This document shows, in pieces, positions 11,154 to 20,978 of a stretch of 64,000 bases of DNA (its first letter is position 1; every line of letters begins with the position of its first letter). This DNA is from Paramacrobiotus richtersi. Its lineage: Eukaryota; Tardigrada; Eutardigrada; Parachela; Macrobiotidae. Both the position numbers and the translations under genes were made by a program. A model generated the notes under the pieces. That model was not told the DNA's origin, did no database searches, and worked only from the letters and a program-made list of their open reading frames with translations. The stretch lies in NCBI GenBank assembly GCA_034698045.1, contig JAQGAU010000002.1, forward strand, positions 1 through 64,000. The letters run 5' to 3'.

Positions 11154-11550
11154 GATGCCTGTCAAGTTTTCTGACCACGCCGCCCCAATGCGGTATATTA
11201 GCCTTCTGATGCCGTTTATATTACTTATCTTTATTGTAATACTACCAGGTTTACTGCAAGAGGCAAACTAGAGACTAAAGCTGAATTTCGCTGCTAGGTA
11301 CAGACCATCATTACTGTACTCCATTACTGGAATATGCTCACAGTGCGCATTAAGTACGTAAATTGTCATCACACAGTACAATGCGGTATGTGACAGCTAA
11401 TGATGTCTCGTACTCCACATCTCACCCTCATATAACAAAATGGCAGATGCTGACCTTTACTCGATGAGTACTCGTCTTTTTGCTGTTTGCTTAATGATTG
11501 TTTTTTACAGTTAAAGTACGTCATTCACTATTTTGCATAGCGTTGTGGCC
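11154..11550. repeat. Dispersed repeat, close match to 43873-44262
   Basis: High similarity begins at 'gcctgtcaagttttctgaccacgcc' and continues through 'cttactgcaagaggcaaac' and 'tcgatgagtactc' to 'ttttgcatagcgttg'. A third, shorter copy lies at about 17585-17760. The 17.6 and 44.1 kb copies both continue directly into the family A core; this one stops at the candidate gene at 11577-12023. It is among the better-preserved dispersed repeats here and so probably younger than most family A pieces. Confidence 0.6.
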
Positions 11551-11576
11551 ATAATAAAAGACGAGTTCGGGTCCAC

Positions 11577-12023
11577 TCATCGCTGGCGGCCGCGCGCTTT
11601 CGAGGGGCGGCGGAAATCCTCCGCAAGAAGCCCAGCCTCCTCCTTCGCCCTGGAGCAGGGGGTAACCTTGTCCTTGTTGGTCTCGACGAGGTTGTCGAGG
11701 TAGCCACTGATATCGTTCTCCAGGGCGAGGCGTTTGGTGTGGTAAGCCTGGAGGAGTTTGCTCATGCGTGCCAGTTGGTCGATTGTTCTGGTCTGTCGAG
11801 AACAAGAAAACACTCTTACAATAATTATGTTATTTTGTTGAGTAAGTTGTACAATAATGTACGAATTACTAAACATTATAACGTATTTTAGGAGTGGTTT
11901 TCGTACCAGGTTCCGCCGCCCCGCTGCATTCAGATTCTCCAGCACACCGTACACGGCCCCGAACTCGGTCACCTCGGCTCCCTGCCCCAGGGCGATGCGC
12001 TCAAATACGTCCGGGAAGGACAT
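11577..12023 (-). CDS. Two-exon hypothetical gene, about 110 residues
   Basis: Exon 1 (12023-11907) encodes MSFPDVFERIALGQG followed by a segment ending AAGRRNL. A donor (CTG|GTACGA) and an acceptor with a pyrimidine-rich tract (ttgttctcgacag) bound a 114-bp intron (11793-11906). Exon 2 (11792-11577) resumes in phase with TRTIDQLARMSKLLQAYH, runs through KRLALENDISGYLDNLVE, which looks helical and possibly coiled-coil, and ends in a basic tail (RRPSKARGRQR). The intron is AT-rich and the exons GC-richer, which supports the model. The frame is also open without splicing. An upstream exon is possible, because the frame is open for a few codons before the ATG. I do not recognise the family. Confidence 0.5.
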   Translation of the reverse strand: MSFPDVFERIALGQGAEVTEFGAVYGVLENLNAAGRRNLVRKPLLKYVIMFSNSYIIVQLTQQNNIIIVRVFSCSRQTRTIDQLARMSKLLQAYHTKRLALENDISGYLDNLVETNKDKVTPCSRAKEEAGLLAEDFRRPSKARGRQR

Positions 12024-12099
12024 CCAGAGGCTGTGTACCCCTAATTACTTCCACCCCAGTGCGCCCATTCAGGGCGCGTTAGTGGCCGCACCAACTACT

Positions 12100-13050
12100 C
12101 TACTTATGTATAGGACTTCAGTTTTCGTGGCAACGTTTGTCATATTCGAGCTAAACCACCAAGGGTCACTGATTAGACATTCCACATATGGTGTCAACAT
12201 AGTGCCAACATAGTGCCAACTGCTTGGGACATACCCCAGGAAAATAAAATGAGCGATAACGAGCGATGACCGTGAAGGCTTTGAGCGAAGGAAAAAAACT
12301 CTGAGAAGTTAAGATTGTACCGCACATCCTCCGCCTTAGAGCATTATGCAAGCTGATCAGCAAAATGTAACATATTACGGAAAAACAGTATTCATAAAAG
12401 ACTGCATAATAATATTGTAGAAATCCGGATTACAGAACTATTCTAAATATTTTTATCCAATAACTGCAGAAGTCATATGTGAATGAATATGTGTGATACA
12501 ACTAGATAAATATATAACGTTACTAAACGGGAAGAGCTGAAAAATCACATGGCTCGGTGACCGCTTTTGCTTCCGACTAGCGGATGAATCCTGTAAAGAA
12601 GTGATAACTGACATTTGATGGCAATAAAGTAAGAAGTGGCATACCTAGAAAATTACTGCGTTTTCCTGTTTTGTTCGTTGCTTGCGCGTCCGACATGGCT
12701 GCGTAGCATGTCGATCGTTTCAGGAAGACAGCAGGGTTTCTTAAGTGTTTCTATACATTATTCCTGGCATTCATTAGCATATGATTAGATGACACAAAAA
12801 TATACAGTGGCAAAATATGCCGCTATAACCCTGATCAAGCTAATACTACTAATACTACTAAAGTAATCAGAACATCAGCCCGTGATGTACAGGAGCAGGA
12901 GCAAAGCATGTACACGAGCATAGAAGACGTCATTGTCTTGGAATCCTTCACTTCGCGCTTCTGTCTGCTTTTGCTGTAAGACAGAAATCGTAAAACTTTA
13001 CAACTGTACGCCAGTTACAACTGTACCCACATGCGTGACATTGTGTTGTC
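12100..13050. repeat. Diverged segment paired with 50640-51850
   Basis: Shared, collinear blocks are 'catattcgagc(t/c)a(a/g)accac' with 'cactgattag(a/g)cattccac' (12140 against 50660), 'atgagcgataacgagcga' (12248 against 50750) and 'gtaagaagtg...gcgtagcatgtcg' (12630-12712 against 51448-51532). The two segments are similar in length. This looks like either an old segmental duplication or two copies of a roughly 1-kb element. No frame within it is convincing. Confidence 0.55.
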
Positions 13051-13059
13051 GCTATAATA

Positions 13060-14100
13060 AGAACTCCAAGCCATGTGTTACCGCGCACTGGAAATTTCTC
13101 ATACAGCTAGATGGAGTACCGTTGTATACATAACTATAACTTGGTCATGGTACTTGTTCTGAACTCATAGAACTTCCGAACCGCATCCACCGGGTTCTGC
13201 GGTGCATCATCCAAATTCAGTACTGCAGCCTTCTCCTGAGGTGAACTGATAATTTGTTCAGCCTCGCTGCTAAACAATCTGACAGTTGAATACCACGAAA
13301 TAATACAAGACGTTTTACGATCAAATTAATAAAAATCCAGCTACATGGAGAGACTGGCGTAAATTATTACATAATAGTTGTATGCTCTTGTCCAGTGTAC
13401 TAAGCGGTTTTCAGGTCAATTAGCAGCGGTATGTTATGAGCGTTTCTATGTTTTAAATTGTGCCCCAGCAACATGCACCTCTCTTTCACTGGGGCGAAAA
13501 CACGCTCTATATAAAGCGTTTTGGTCTAAAGTACAAGAGCCAGACAAGTTAGGGAACGGTCTTGGGTATGCCGATCTTCACCGGAATTCTGTTTATTGTA
13601 GAGGAATATACGTTGTTACTCGGACTGCTATTTTAACATGCGCTGATAGCTGTATACACGCCGATGGGGTCACCCTTACAGGTTTTTCGCAGGTTTTTTT
13701 CGACAGCTGCTGCGATATCCATGCACAGACGTCTAAAGGCCTGGCTTTTACTTGAAGATAAAAGTCCGGTTATCCTTATATTATCCGGGTTGTTGCTTTT
13801 TTACGTTGCGTTCGATTGTTACATGAGTAGGAGCGATAGGTAATAATCAAATTCGTGCAACAAATAAACAAACACGCAAAACTAGGTGATAACGTTACTG
13901 AAACTCAGTAAAGCTAGTTAGCTCAGGTTTTCTCTATTCAGTGGACTGCGGCAAATTTAGTCTTGATGGGCTGAATGAGTTTAAACCGTTCCTTATTCGA
14001 ACTTGAGGCAGGCCGACGTTTATCAGTCCGGTACTGGTAAGCACGTGTGACTTGTCATTTATGCCGCCTCTAAGCTATTTCTTATTAACTACTAATGTTG
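13060..14100. other. No gene recognised (one 125-codon frame)
   Basis: A plus-strand frame at 13378-13755 is open for 125 codons and is cysteine-rich, but it has no recognisable domain, no convincing splice context and no internal repeat copy to support it. I treat it as probably chance. Nothing else is seen. Confidence 0.35.
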
Positions 14101-14109
14101 AAGTGATCG

Positions 14110-14270
14110 TGTACAGTATTTTCTGTTTTGTGCAAGGCTTTCGCGGCACTTCGTGCCGTGAAGCATACTGCGCCATTCAGAACGACTGCCGACAATTGGT
14201 TAGCGAACCAGCTGCAAAGGGAGCGTAACGACAGAATGGTAGTTTTAAAACTGGTGCAGACAAGTCGGTC
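14110..14270. repeat. Family A core copy
   Basis: About 160 bp matching the core seen near 1240, 6110, 17820, 40470, 44320 and 57180 ('gcaaggctttcgcggcac', 'gaagcatactgcgccattc', 'gagcgtaacgacag'). It ends directly where a family B element begins at about 14275, so family B may have inserted into, or next to, this copy. Confidence 0.6.
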
Positions 14271-14274
14271 GTCG

Positions 14275-16015
14275 TTGATTGATTCGAAAAATTTTACTAC
14301 TCAGTTCTTCGGATTTTCGGTCTGTGTCTGATCTATCGTTGCGAACGCTTGCTTAAACAGATCGTATATAATTTTATTCTATCAAAGCGGAAAAATCGTC
14401 CAGGGGATGAATGCTCGGTCCGGCAAAAACTTCATCAACCGAAAATAATAAATTAGGTTTGGTCATATCGGTCAATGCGAACGCTATATAGCTCAAACAT
14501 CCATCGATTCCTAGAGCCTTTGGCTCTTAGCAATTTTTCCTGGAGCTCTTCTTTTTTTGGGCGAGCATAATCAGTAAAGCATTTCTGTTCGTTTATAATA
14601 CTCGCTAATGTACGATAAAATATACTGAACGGCAAAATCGTCCAAACGGCTAAACCGTCCTCTGGGCAAAAACTGTCTGCGAACACCAATTACGTAAACC
14701 CTGCGTAAAATTCTAGAGGCTCTGCGTGCACTGATCTAAAGGTCACTCGGACACTTTTGACAGGTGCAATCAAGTGAGCAGTTTCAACGTTGTTGTTCTG
14801 TGGTAGTGATGTAAGAATTCGGCTTCGCTAGGATACTTTTAGTGCCGGAGCCAGGAAATAGTCGGTTTGAGCCGAGCACTTCTCTTAGCAGAAATCGAGT
14901 ATTCACACGGCTCGCCGGCAAAACTTGTCGGGATGAATCTGGTCATCTATGATTCCCCGGCAGACATGTCCGGTTGAAACCGATTGTTGAAAGCAAAAGT
15001 GTTCGAGGGACCGTGTTAAGCCGAATATTTACCGGGGTCCGGCAGAATTGTCCGGGTGCAATGGAGTACTGGGATGAAATTTAAGCTCATGCCCCTGGAG
15101 CACGAGGGTTTATTGGAAAGATTTTTTAGAGCACCAAACGACGGACGCAAGACGAAAATACCGCCCTGCGGATGATTTCGTCCGTTCTACACTGGGCAGT
15201 TTTGCCGTGCGGACCGTTCTAATGGTCATACGTAAAACTGGGCGGTATACTGCCCAGTTTTAACGACATTTCTCTGCTGAAGCCCATTTCTCAGTCGTTT
15301 GCTGGTAAAAACCGTCTGGCGGGCAAAACTTTCTTCCGGTGTAAGTTACGCCCATCCCAATTAAGTATCCCTCTCAATAATACTTCCAAAGACGCCGATC
15401 AGTAGTCATCCGGACACCTTTTCCAGAGCGCGCTATTTAAGTATTTCGCACCGGTAAAGGTTTTCGGATGAGCCTATCGGAAGGGTTCCGGTAAAAATGT
15501 GCATTTGTAAACTGCTCGTTTAACAGTACCAAATAAAAGTGTCAAACTGATCAGTTGATGCCATACCATCGAAATTTTCGCAATTCGGATTAATTTGGAA
15601 AATGTCCGTCGCTTTTACTGGTTACAAAAGTTCGTTTGTATTCTTTATGCTGAGTATTGTGTTCGCGTTTTTTCCGTTTGAAAGTGGAGATACTGCATAA
15701 TTTTTTCCGTTTAGGCATTTCTTTATTCCGGCATAATGAGATTGTAGCCATTAATATTTTGAATTTTTCTAGTGCCTTATATATTTTTCTCAGCAACAAA
15801 TCTATTTTGTAGTAAAGATAATTTCAAGGTGACATTGAAATTTTGGCATTAAATCGAACTGCCGGCATGCCGGTAATAATTTTTTTGTTAAAATGTCATG
15901 TGACGTGGTTTTCCGATACGGGGAATCCAATGGTGTTATCTGATTTTGGTTTTGTGTAGTGGTTATTCAGATTTTGATGTTACGGGGCGGCCGTGCGTAA
16001 TATAGATCTAAAATC
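14275..16015. repeat. Family B element, copy 1 (about 1.7 kb)
   Basis: Collinear with 33930-35510. Matching anchors are 'ttgattcgaaaaatt' (start), 'aaggtcactc(g/a)(g/a)acacttttg' with 'aatcaagtgagcagt', 'gtcggtttgagccgagca', and a conserved last 200 bp from 'cggcatgccggtaataattttttt' to 'cgcgtaatatagatct'. The middle holds a degenerate internal array of the words 'ccggcaaaa' and 'tgtccgg(a/g)tg' at intervals of roughly 45-60 bp. There is no long frame, so it is probably a non-autonomous element. I cannot assign its class. Confidence 0.6.
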
Positions 16016-16106
16016 TAGATACATATAATAGCCGGTTACAGAATAGAAATGGCGTTGGGAATATACGATATTTGAGCCAGCCGCATTCATGAGTAACGCA
16101 CGTGCG

Positions 16107-16268
16107 ATAAGATAAGGTAGTACGTGAGCGCTATACGCACGACTGAAATACTGGTAATCGTGAATATCGGTCTGAATATCCTACTCCGGAGTAGGATATT
16201 CAGACCGATATTCACGATTACCGGTATTTCAGTCGTACACGCGGGGACCCGTACAACCTTATCTCTCT
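16107..16268. repeat. Large palindrome (98-bp core without spacer)
   Basis: Positions 16139-16187 are the reverse complement of 16188-16236 with a single mismatch and no spacer. The symmetry continues imperfectly outward to about 16107 and 16268 ('gataaggta-gtacg' mirrored by 'cgtac-aaccttatc'). DNA like this can extrude a cruciform, and an RNA copy would fold into a long hairpin. It lies about 100 bp past the family B end. A miniature foldback transposon or a recent inverted tandem duplication could explain it. Confidence 0.85.
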
Positions 16269-16319
16269 CCAAACGCGTGACGCATCGATGAATTACCGGT
16301 TATTTCCAACGGCACAAAA

Positions 16320-16845
16320 CGGCATTTCTATTTTGAAAGGGACTAATTAAGAGGTAACATTCAGTGTTGCGTTGGTTCTAACTTCTATGCATTCAGGACT
16401 ATATTGTTTCCGTTCGAATGCGAGTTCCAACGATTCGCTTGGGTCGTATTCGTTGATTGCTTCTTGTGAGTCAATGATGTGATCAATTCAAAGCAGCGGT
16501 TCTGCACCGCTGTTGTTTTGTCCCTTTCGCAGGAGGATACTTACGCACCGTCGGGACGAACTCAAACTAGACGTACATGTGGTGTTATACTTTTGGCTTC
16601 TAGAAGGCGCTACAAGCGCAGAATATCGGAGTGCTGACGATAAATGAAGATGAGAACCCAACGTGTGCGACATTCGTGGAGGATATGTTTTTTCTGTTGT
16701 CTATCCACCCTTTTGCAAGAGAACAGCACTGAGTCACTGACACAGACTCCATGGCACTGCTGCAGCATGATTGTAGTAAATAGTGAAAACCAGTTTGACC
16801 TGAGTAAGTGTATTGAACGTATCATCTTAAAGAAAGCAAGTAATA
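16320..16845. repeat. Family A tail fragment, then unrecognised DNA
   Basis: About 16335-16470 matches the post-core block of family A seen at 6365-6480 ('gtaacattcagtgttgcgttggtt', 'gttcgaatgcgagtt'). The remainder to 16845 contains only short overlapping frames on both strands, none supported. Confidence 0.4.
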
Positions 16846-16846
16846 C

Positions 16847-17185
16847 TAGGTAATCGCTCTCCGCTGATGCTGGGGATGAAGACCGGAGCGCTACAGCTCA
16901 ACGCTTTTGATTGTCTTGAATTACGCAAGGGGCTTTCCGCTCACGTCAGTCTTAAAACGGCTGTACTGTATGGTCAGGCATTAGCGGTACATCCATAATC
17001 GTAATAACTTCGTCATTTTTTAGAATGTATGGATCAAAAACAATAGGGTTCTAGAAATCATAACGAAGCACATGCTGGTCAGATTTCAAGTAAATCGGAC
17101 CATTTTGAAGAGAGTTATCGTGTCTCATAGGAAACGCAGACACAAATGCGTTGGAGCTGAGTATAGAAGACCTTCGCTCCGCTCC
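16847..17185 (-). repeat. Left arm of a long inverted repeat
   Basis: The reverse complement of this arm matches 18947-19332. Reading outward on the minus strand it carries LQNGPIYLKSDQHVLRYDF and, after a TAG, NPIVFDPYILKNDEVITIMD. The partner arm reads LQNGPMHLKFATHVPLYEFW and NTIVFEPYLRKNDKVIKITD without a stop. The outer edges share 'taggtaatcgc'. The inner edge ends in 'cttcgctccgctcc', matching the 10-bp unit that is expanded in the other arm. Confidence 0.7.
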
Positions 17186-17575
17186 GGTCGATAAACTGTC
17201 GTTGAATACAATGATATGTCTCTCAATGCCCCCATACAAAGGTCATGTTACTGAGGCCGCTAAGTACGCACTACTTTTACTTAACCTGTGCGTCACGATA
17301 ACGTCAGTGTTGCTCGCCATAATGGTTGAAATGAGCGCCAAAAAGTTAATTGTGGCGGTAGAACGGCTTGTCATTAACGATGCGTCGAATGTTGGTGGCA
17401 AATCGTGGTGTAGCTCCGAGTGATTACTCGGTCGCCAGTCTGTTTATTGCTGTGTCCGTAATCGACACTTAGTGGTTGCCGATATCGCTTCATTCCAGAC
17501 GTTTGGTGCACTGGAGGAACTCAAGGCTCACCGAACTCGGGTAAGGTCTCGGTGATATCGTCGTGCATTGGTTCT
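17186..17575. other. No gene recognised; one 90-codon frame
   Basis: A plus-strand frame (17151-17423) includes a hydrophobic stretch (YALLLLNLCVTITSVLLAIM) that could be a membrane segment. It starts inside the inverted-repeat arm and has no recognised relative. Probably not a functional gene. Confidence 0.3.
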
Positions 17576-17579
17576 CTCC

Positions 17580-18060
17580 ACCGGTAGTGGCAGACTCGTA
17601 CTCCACATCTCATCTCTTATATAAAGTAACAGATGCTGACCTTTACACGATGAGTGCTCGTCATTCCTGTTTTTCTTACTGCTTATTTTGTGCAGTTCAA
17701 GTAGTACGTCATTCAACACAGTTTTATATAGCATTGTTGAGATAACAAATGCGTTGCGTGGTACATACTGATACTTTACGTTTCAATATCAAATATATAA
17801 ATGTTAAAGTAATCATGCGCAATTTTTCCGTTTTCCGCAATGCTGGGGCGGCCTTTGTGGCTGCACAGCATATTGCAAAATTCAGAACGACCGCTGACAT
17901 TCGGTTGATAAACCTGGCGTGAACTGAGCATAATCAATCCGCTGGTTGGAAAAGCGAAATTTTGGCAGAGAAACTTTTCCTAGAGGAATCGTCTGTCGTA
18001 AATGACAACTAGACTTCGAGAGTCTTGTGAAGAGGTTACGATTCAGAAATGTGTATCAAC
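17580..18060. repeat. Dispersed repeat plus family A core, pairs with 44110-44510
   Basis: Shares 'ctccacatctc', 'acagatgctgac', 'acgatgagt' and then the family A core ('ttttccgcaatgctgg', 'cagcatattgcaaaattcagaacgac', 'gaactgagcataa') and 'cctttcctacaggaat/ttttcctagaggaat' with 44110-44510, collinearly. It lies inside the larger inverted repeat 16847-19332. Confidence 0.6.
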
Positions 18061-18125
18061 GTAAAAAAACGTGGTAAACGTAAACGGTTTTATGGGTTAG
18101 GGGGCTCCGCGACCTGCTACTGTGT

Positions 18126-18756
18126 ATGATACACGGTCATACATCGGGTCTCAACAGATATTATTATGAACTACGTGCCCGGCTACTGCTTAAAATAATT
18201 GGTTTTTTAATTTTTTATGATAGCTCGGCATCACATCTAAACAGATATCATGCATGCACGGCGTGTCCGGCACGGGCCTACATGTATTATGCACGGCGTG
18301 TCCGACTACCGCACAGATCAGCTATATTTTAGTTTCATGTGATAGCTCTGCATTTGGTCTACACAGATATTATGCGCGGCGTGCCCGGCTACTGCATAAA
18401 GCAGTTAGTTTCTTGATATGTTATGATAGCTCGGCATCGGGTCTACATGTATTATGCACGGCGTTACCGGCTACCGCACAGATGAACTACTGTATGTTTT
18501 AATTTTTTTATGATGGTTGGCATCGGGTCTACATAGATGTTATGCACGGTGTGCCCGGCTACTGCATAAAACAAGTCGTTTTTTAATTTTTTATGATAGT
18601 TCGGCATCGGGTCGACACAGATATTTTGCACGGCGTGGCCGGCTACTGCATAATATAATTGGTTTCTTAATTTCTTATAATAGCTCTGCATCGGGTCTAC
18701 ATGTATTGTGGATGGCCTGCCCGGCTACTGCATAAAGCAGTTAGTTTTTTTGGCCT
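18126..18756. repeat. 84-bp tandem array, about seven diverged units
   Basis: Successive units share 'catcgggtctaca', 'atattatgcacggcg', 'gcccggctactgcataaa' and 'aattttttatgatagctc'. The unit beginning at about 18351 is 84 bp (28 codons) and neighbours are close to that length; one region near 18240-18340 is longer and contains a partial extra unit. Because the period is a multiple of three, the minus strand stays open for several units and gives a periodic peptide with YAVAGH...VDPMP. I regard that as a by-product unless expression is shown. Confidence 0.75.
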
Positions 18757-18898
18757 GTGCCAACCTGGAGCAGTCAGGAGAACGGTTGGAAATATGTCCG
18801 CGCATTAAGGGTTAACATACGGGTTAGCTCAGTTTCGTCATCAGTTCCCATTCCTGTAAAACCAGATTCGTGGGAGCGTGAAAGGTCCCTTCATCGAG

Positions 18899-18962
18899 CA
18901 AAGCGGAGCGAAGCGGAGCGAAGCGGAGCGAAGCGGAGCGAAGCGGAGCGAAGCGGAGCGAA
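18899..18962. repeat. 10-bp microsatellite, about six units
   Basis: Six consecutive near-identical 'gaagcggagc' units. It begins at the inner edge of the right inverted-repeat arm, while the left arm carries only about one and a half units ('cttcgctccgctcc'). So the array probably expanded after the arms duplicated. The frames that read through it (RSEAERSGAK periodicity) are by-products. Confidence 0.9.
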
Positions 18963-19332
18963 GGTCTTCTATACATACTCAGCTCAAGCTCATCTATTGT
19001 CATCGTGTTACGGAAGTGAACACAGTCCTTTCCAATACGATAACTTGCTTCAGAATGGTCCGATGCACTTGAAATTTGCCACACATGTTCCACTTTATGA
19101 GTTCTGGAACACAATTGTTTTTGAACCATACTTGCGAAAAAATGACAAAGTTATTAAGATTACGGATGTACCGCTATAATGCCAGACCATACCTACAGCC
19201 GTTTTAAGACTGACCAGAGCGAAAAGCCCCTTGCGTAATTCAATACAATCGAAGAAAAGCGGATCTCTCACAAGAGCCGAGCTTAAGCGCTCCGGTCTTC
19301 ATCGCCAGCATCAGCGGAGGGCGATTACCTAT
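18947..19332 (+). repeat. Right arm of the inverted repeat with coding-like tail
   Basis: Partner of 16847-17185 in inverted orientation. On the plus strand it encodes LLQNGPMHLKFATHVPLYEF, continues WNTIVFEPYLRKNDKVIK and stops after ITDVPL at about 19179. The left arm has the same peptide with scattered replacements and one in-frame stop. Many differences between arms are at synonymous or conservative positions, so the tail was probably coding when duplicated. I do not recognise the protein. The arm is about 45 bp longer than its partner owing to extra sequence near 19260. Confidence 0.6.
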
Positions 19333-19762
19333 TCGAGGTACCATGATTGATTGTAGCTGCCAAGTGTATGTTGCCCTAGTGTTCCGCGTGTTGACCCGGT
19401 CCATGCACATACTCTACATGGTTGGAAAGAATAGAGACAGAGAAATGAAAAAGCCTGTTGTGCAATCAAATGGCAACAACAGGTGTGCAAAGCACGGTAT
19501 CCGCTTGTAAGCGCTTCTGAAAGTCATCTTCGGTTGAGCTCTGGTATCGTCTCCACGATGCAGTCATCAGTTCACACTTTTCAGTCCTCCTAACCAGGTT
19601 TTCGCGAAAAATTGTGCCGTCGTAGTCGAGTAGAATTTGTCTTTTTACACAGTTGTTTGCTTTCTTAGACCGCACTACTAATCGGTATCACGTTCTGAAT
19701 CAGCAGTGGTTCATCAGTTTTTTGGATCATAAGCTCCGTGTTTCCCTGGACCGATATTCGAC
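19333..19762. other. No gene recognised; 5' flank of the 19763 gene
   Basis: No repeat or frame supported. Its last part is presumably promoter and 5' untranslated sequence of the following gene, but I see no distinct motif that I would name. Confidence 0.35.
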
Positions 19763-20978
19763 ATGTCGGCTACCCCACTAAAAACTGTCAAAAAGCCAGG
19801 GATTCGCCGTGAACCAGATATTCCAGTTTCCAGAACCGCGACGAAAAATGCCACAAAAACTCTGCTGTCATCTTCCCAGAATCTCCTTAAACGATCTCCT
19901 CGTACGCCCACCAATGTGACTTTCGGAAATCTGTCCGCCAAGAAGGTGATCGAGCGCGGAACCAAGGGTATGACCCATTCAGATGTATCTTCCAACGCCG
20001 GACCGTCGGGAATCCCACCGTCTCCCGTGCGGAATCGGATCGCCATCCAGACAACGCATTACATTTCCCCTGTTAAAGCGACACGCCAGCCGAACTCCAA
20101 TAACCAGCGTCCTGTGACAGCCGATCGTCGCGTCGCCCAGGGCACTGCAAAGCTTCCATCGAATACGGACGTGGCTACAGGCAGTAAAGACAGTAAGGTA
20201 TGCGAGCAGTATCTTTATGTTGATAATTGTTGATATTATGCTCATATCTTGCATTGCTTGTAATTGTGATACCACTCGTCTCGCGAGATGTGTAGGTCCT
20301 CGCGTAAGCATGCCGCATATTGTACTGTATATCGGTGTTTGCGTATGTTTATGTTCAGTCGCATGCTCCACATACGGTAGAACGACGGTTAATCGTGAAA
20401 AGTGACACGGTGATCATTATTGGTTGTTTTAGGTTGCCACTGAACAAACAGCCCCAAAGCCACCGTCTGCCGCCCATCAGGATGCCTACCAAGTGATTGA
20501 AGAGATTCCCATCGAAAAGCATTTGATGCAGCACATTGCTGCACATCAACCCATCGAGCATCGTTCGCCGCACTCCGCTGCTGGAGATCCACCCATGGAG
20601 CAGCATTCGCCGCAGATCACTGAGAGTAACGAGCAGCTCATCATGCAACTGAGGTTTGCCCTGCTGGAGAAGGATTCCGCCCTGCAGGAAGTGGCTAGGC
20701 TCACTCAGGAGCTTAACAAGGTGGTTGCGGAAAACCAGAAGCTCCAGAGTGAGAAGGGGGCACTCGCGCTCCAGCGTGAAAAGGATAGCGCTCCAAAATC
20801 AGAACTAAGGGCTGCCGTCAATGTTGAGTGCAACAGAACTGAGGCTATGGAACGGGTATATGCCATGATGATGCAGCGTGATAAAGATCAAGACGCATTT
20901 GATGAGTTACTGCGAAAGGCGCGCCTTCCCAAGGAACAGGGACGTTTGGATGAACCACCGGTTCTGGGCGAACGGTAA
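19763..20978 (+). CDS. Two-exon gene, 326-residue coiled-coil protein
   Basis: Exon 1 (19763-20197) starts MSATPLKTVKKPGIRR and ends at AAG|GTATGC. Exon 2 begins after ttggttgttttag at 20433 and continues in phase to a TAA/TGA-type stop at 20978 (145 + 181 residues; intron 20198-20432, 235 bp). Residues 1-145 are basic, disordered and rich in Ser/Thr-Pro sites (KRSPRTPTN, PPSPVRN, ISPVKA), typical of proline-directed kinase substrates. Residues from about 205 form a heptad-like helix (ESNEQLIMQLRFALLEKD, then EVARLTQELNKVVAENQKLQ), a likely coiled coil. I cannot assign a family with certainty; a geminin-like or other cell-cycle or cytoskeletal adaptor is conceivable from layout only. Clean splice sites and composition make a real gene likely. 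Confidence 0.75.

Noticed and set aside
13910-13990. tRNA suspected from 'tagttagctcagg'
   Set aside because: No B box and no acceptor-stem complementarity by eye.
18126-18756. Possible CRISPR-like or tRNA-like repeats
   Set aside because: A plain tandem satellite with no spacers; no cloverleaf or A/B box pair found.
18805-18900. tRNA suspected from 'gggttagctcagttt'
   Set aside because: An A-box-like word is present, but no matching B box (GGTTCGANNCC) or stem pairing follows.
18757-19129. Open frames through the 10-bp array (both strands)
   Set aside because: The frames are kept open by the repeat, and their ends are in the inverted-repeat arm; only the arm's plus-strand tail has a conserved partner.
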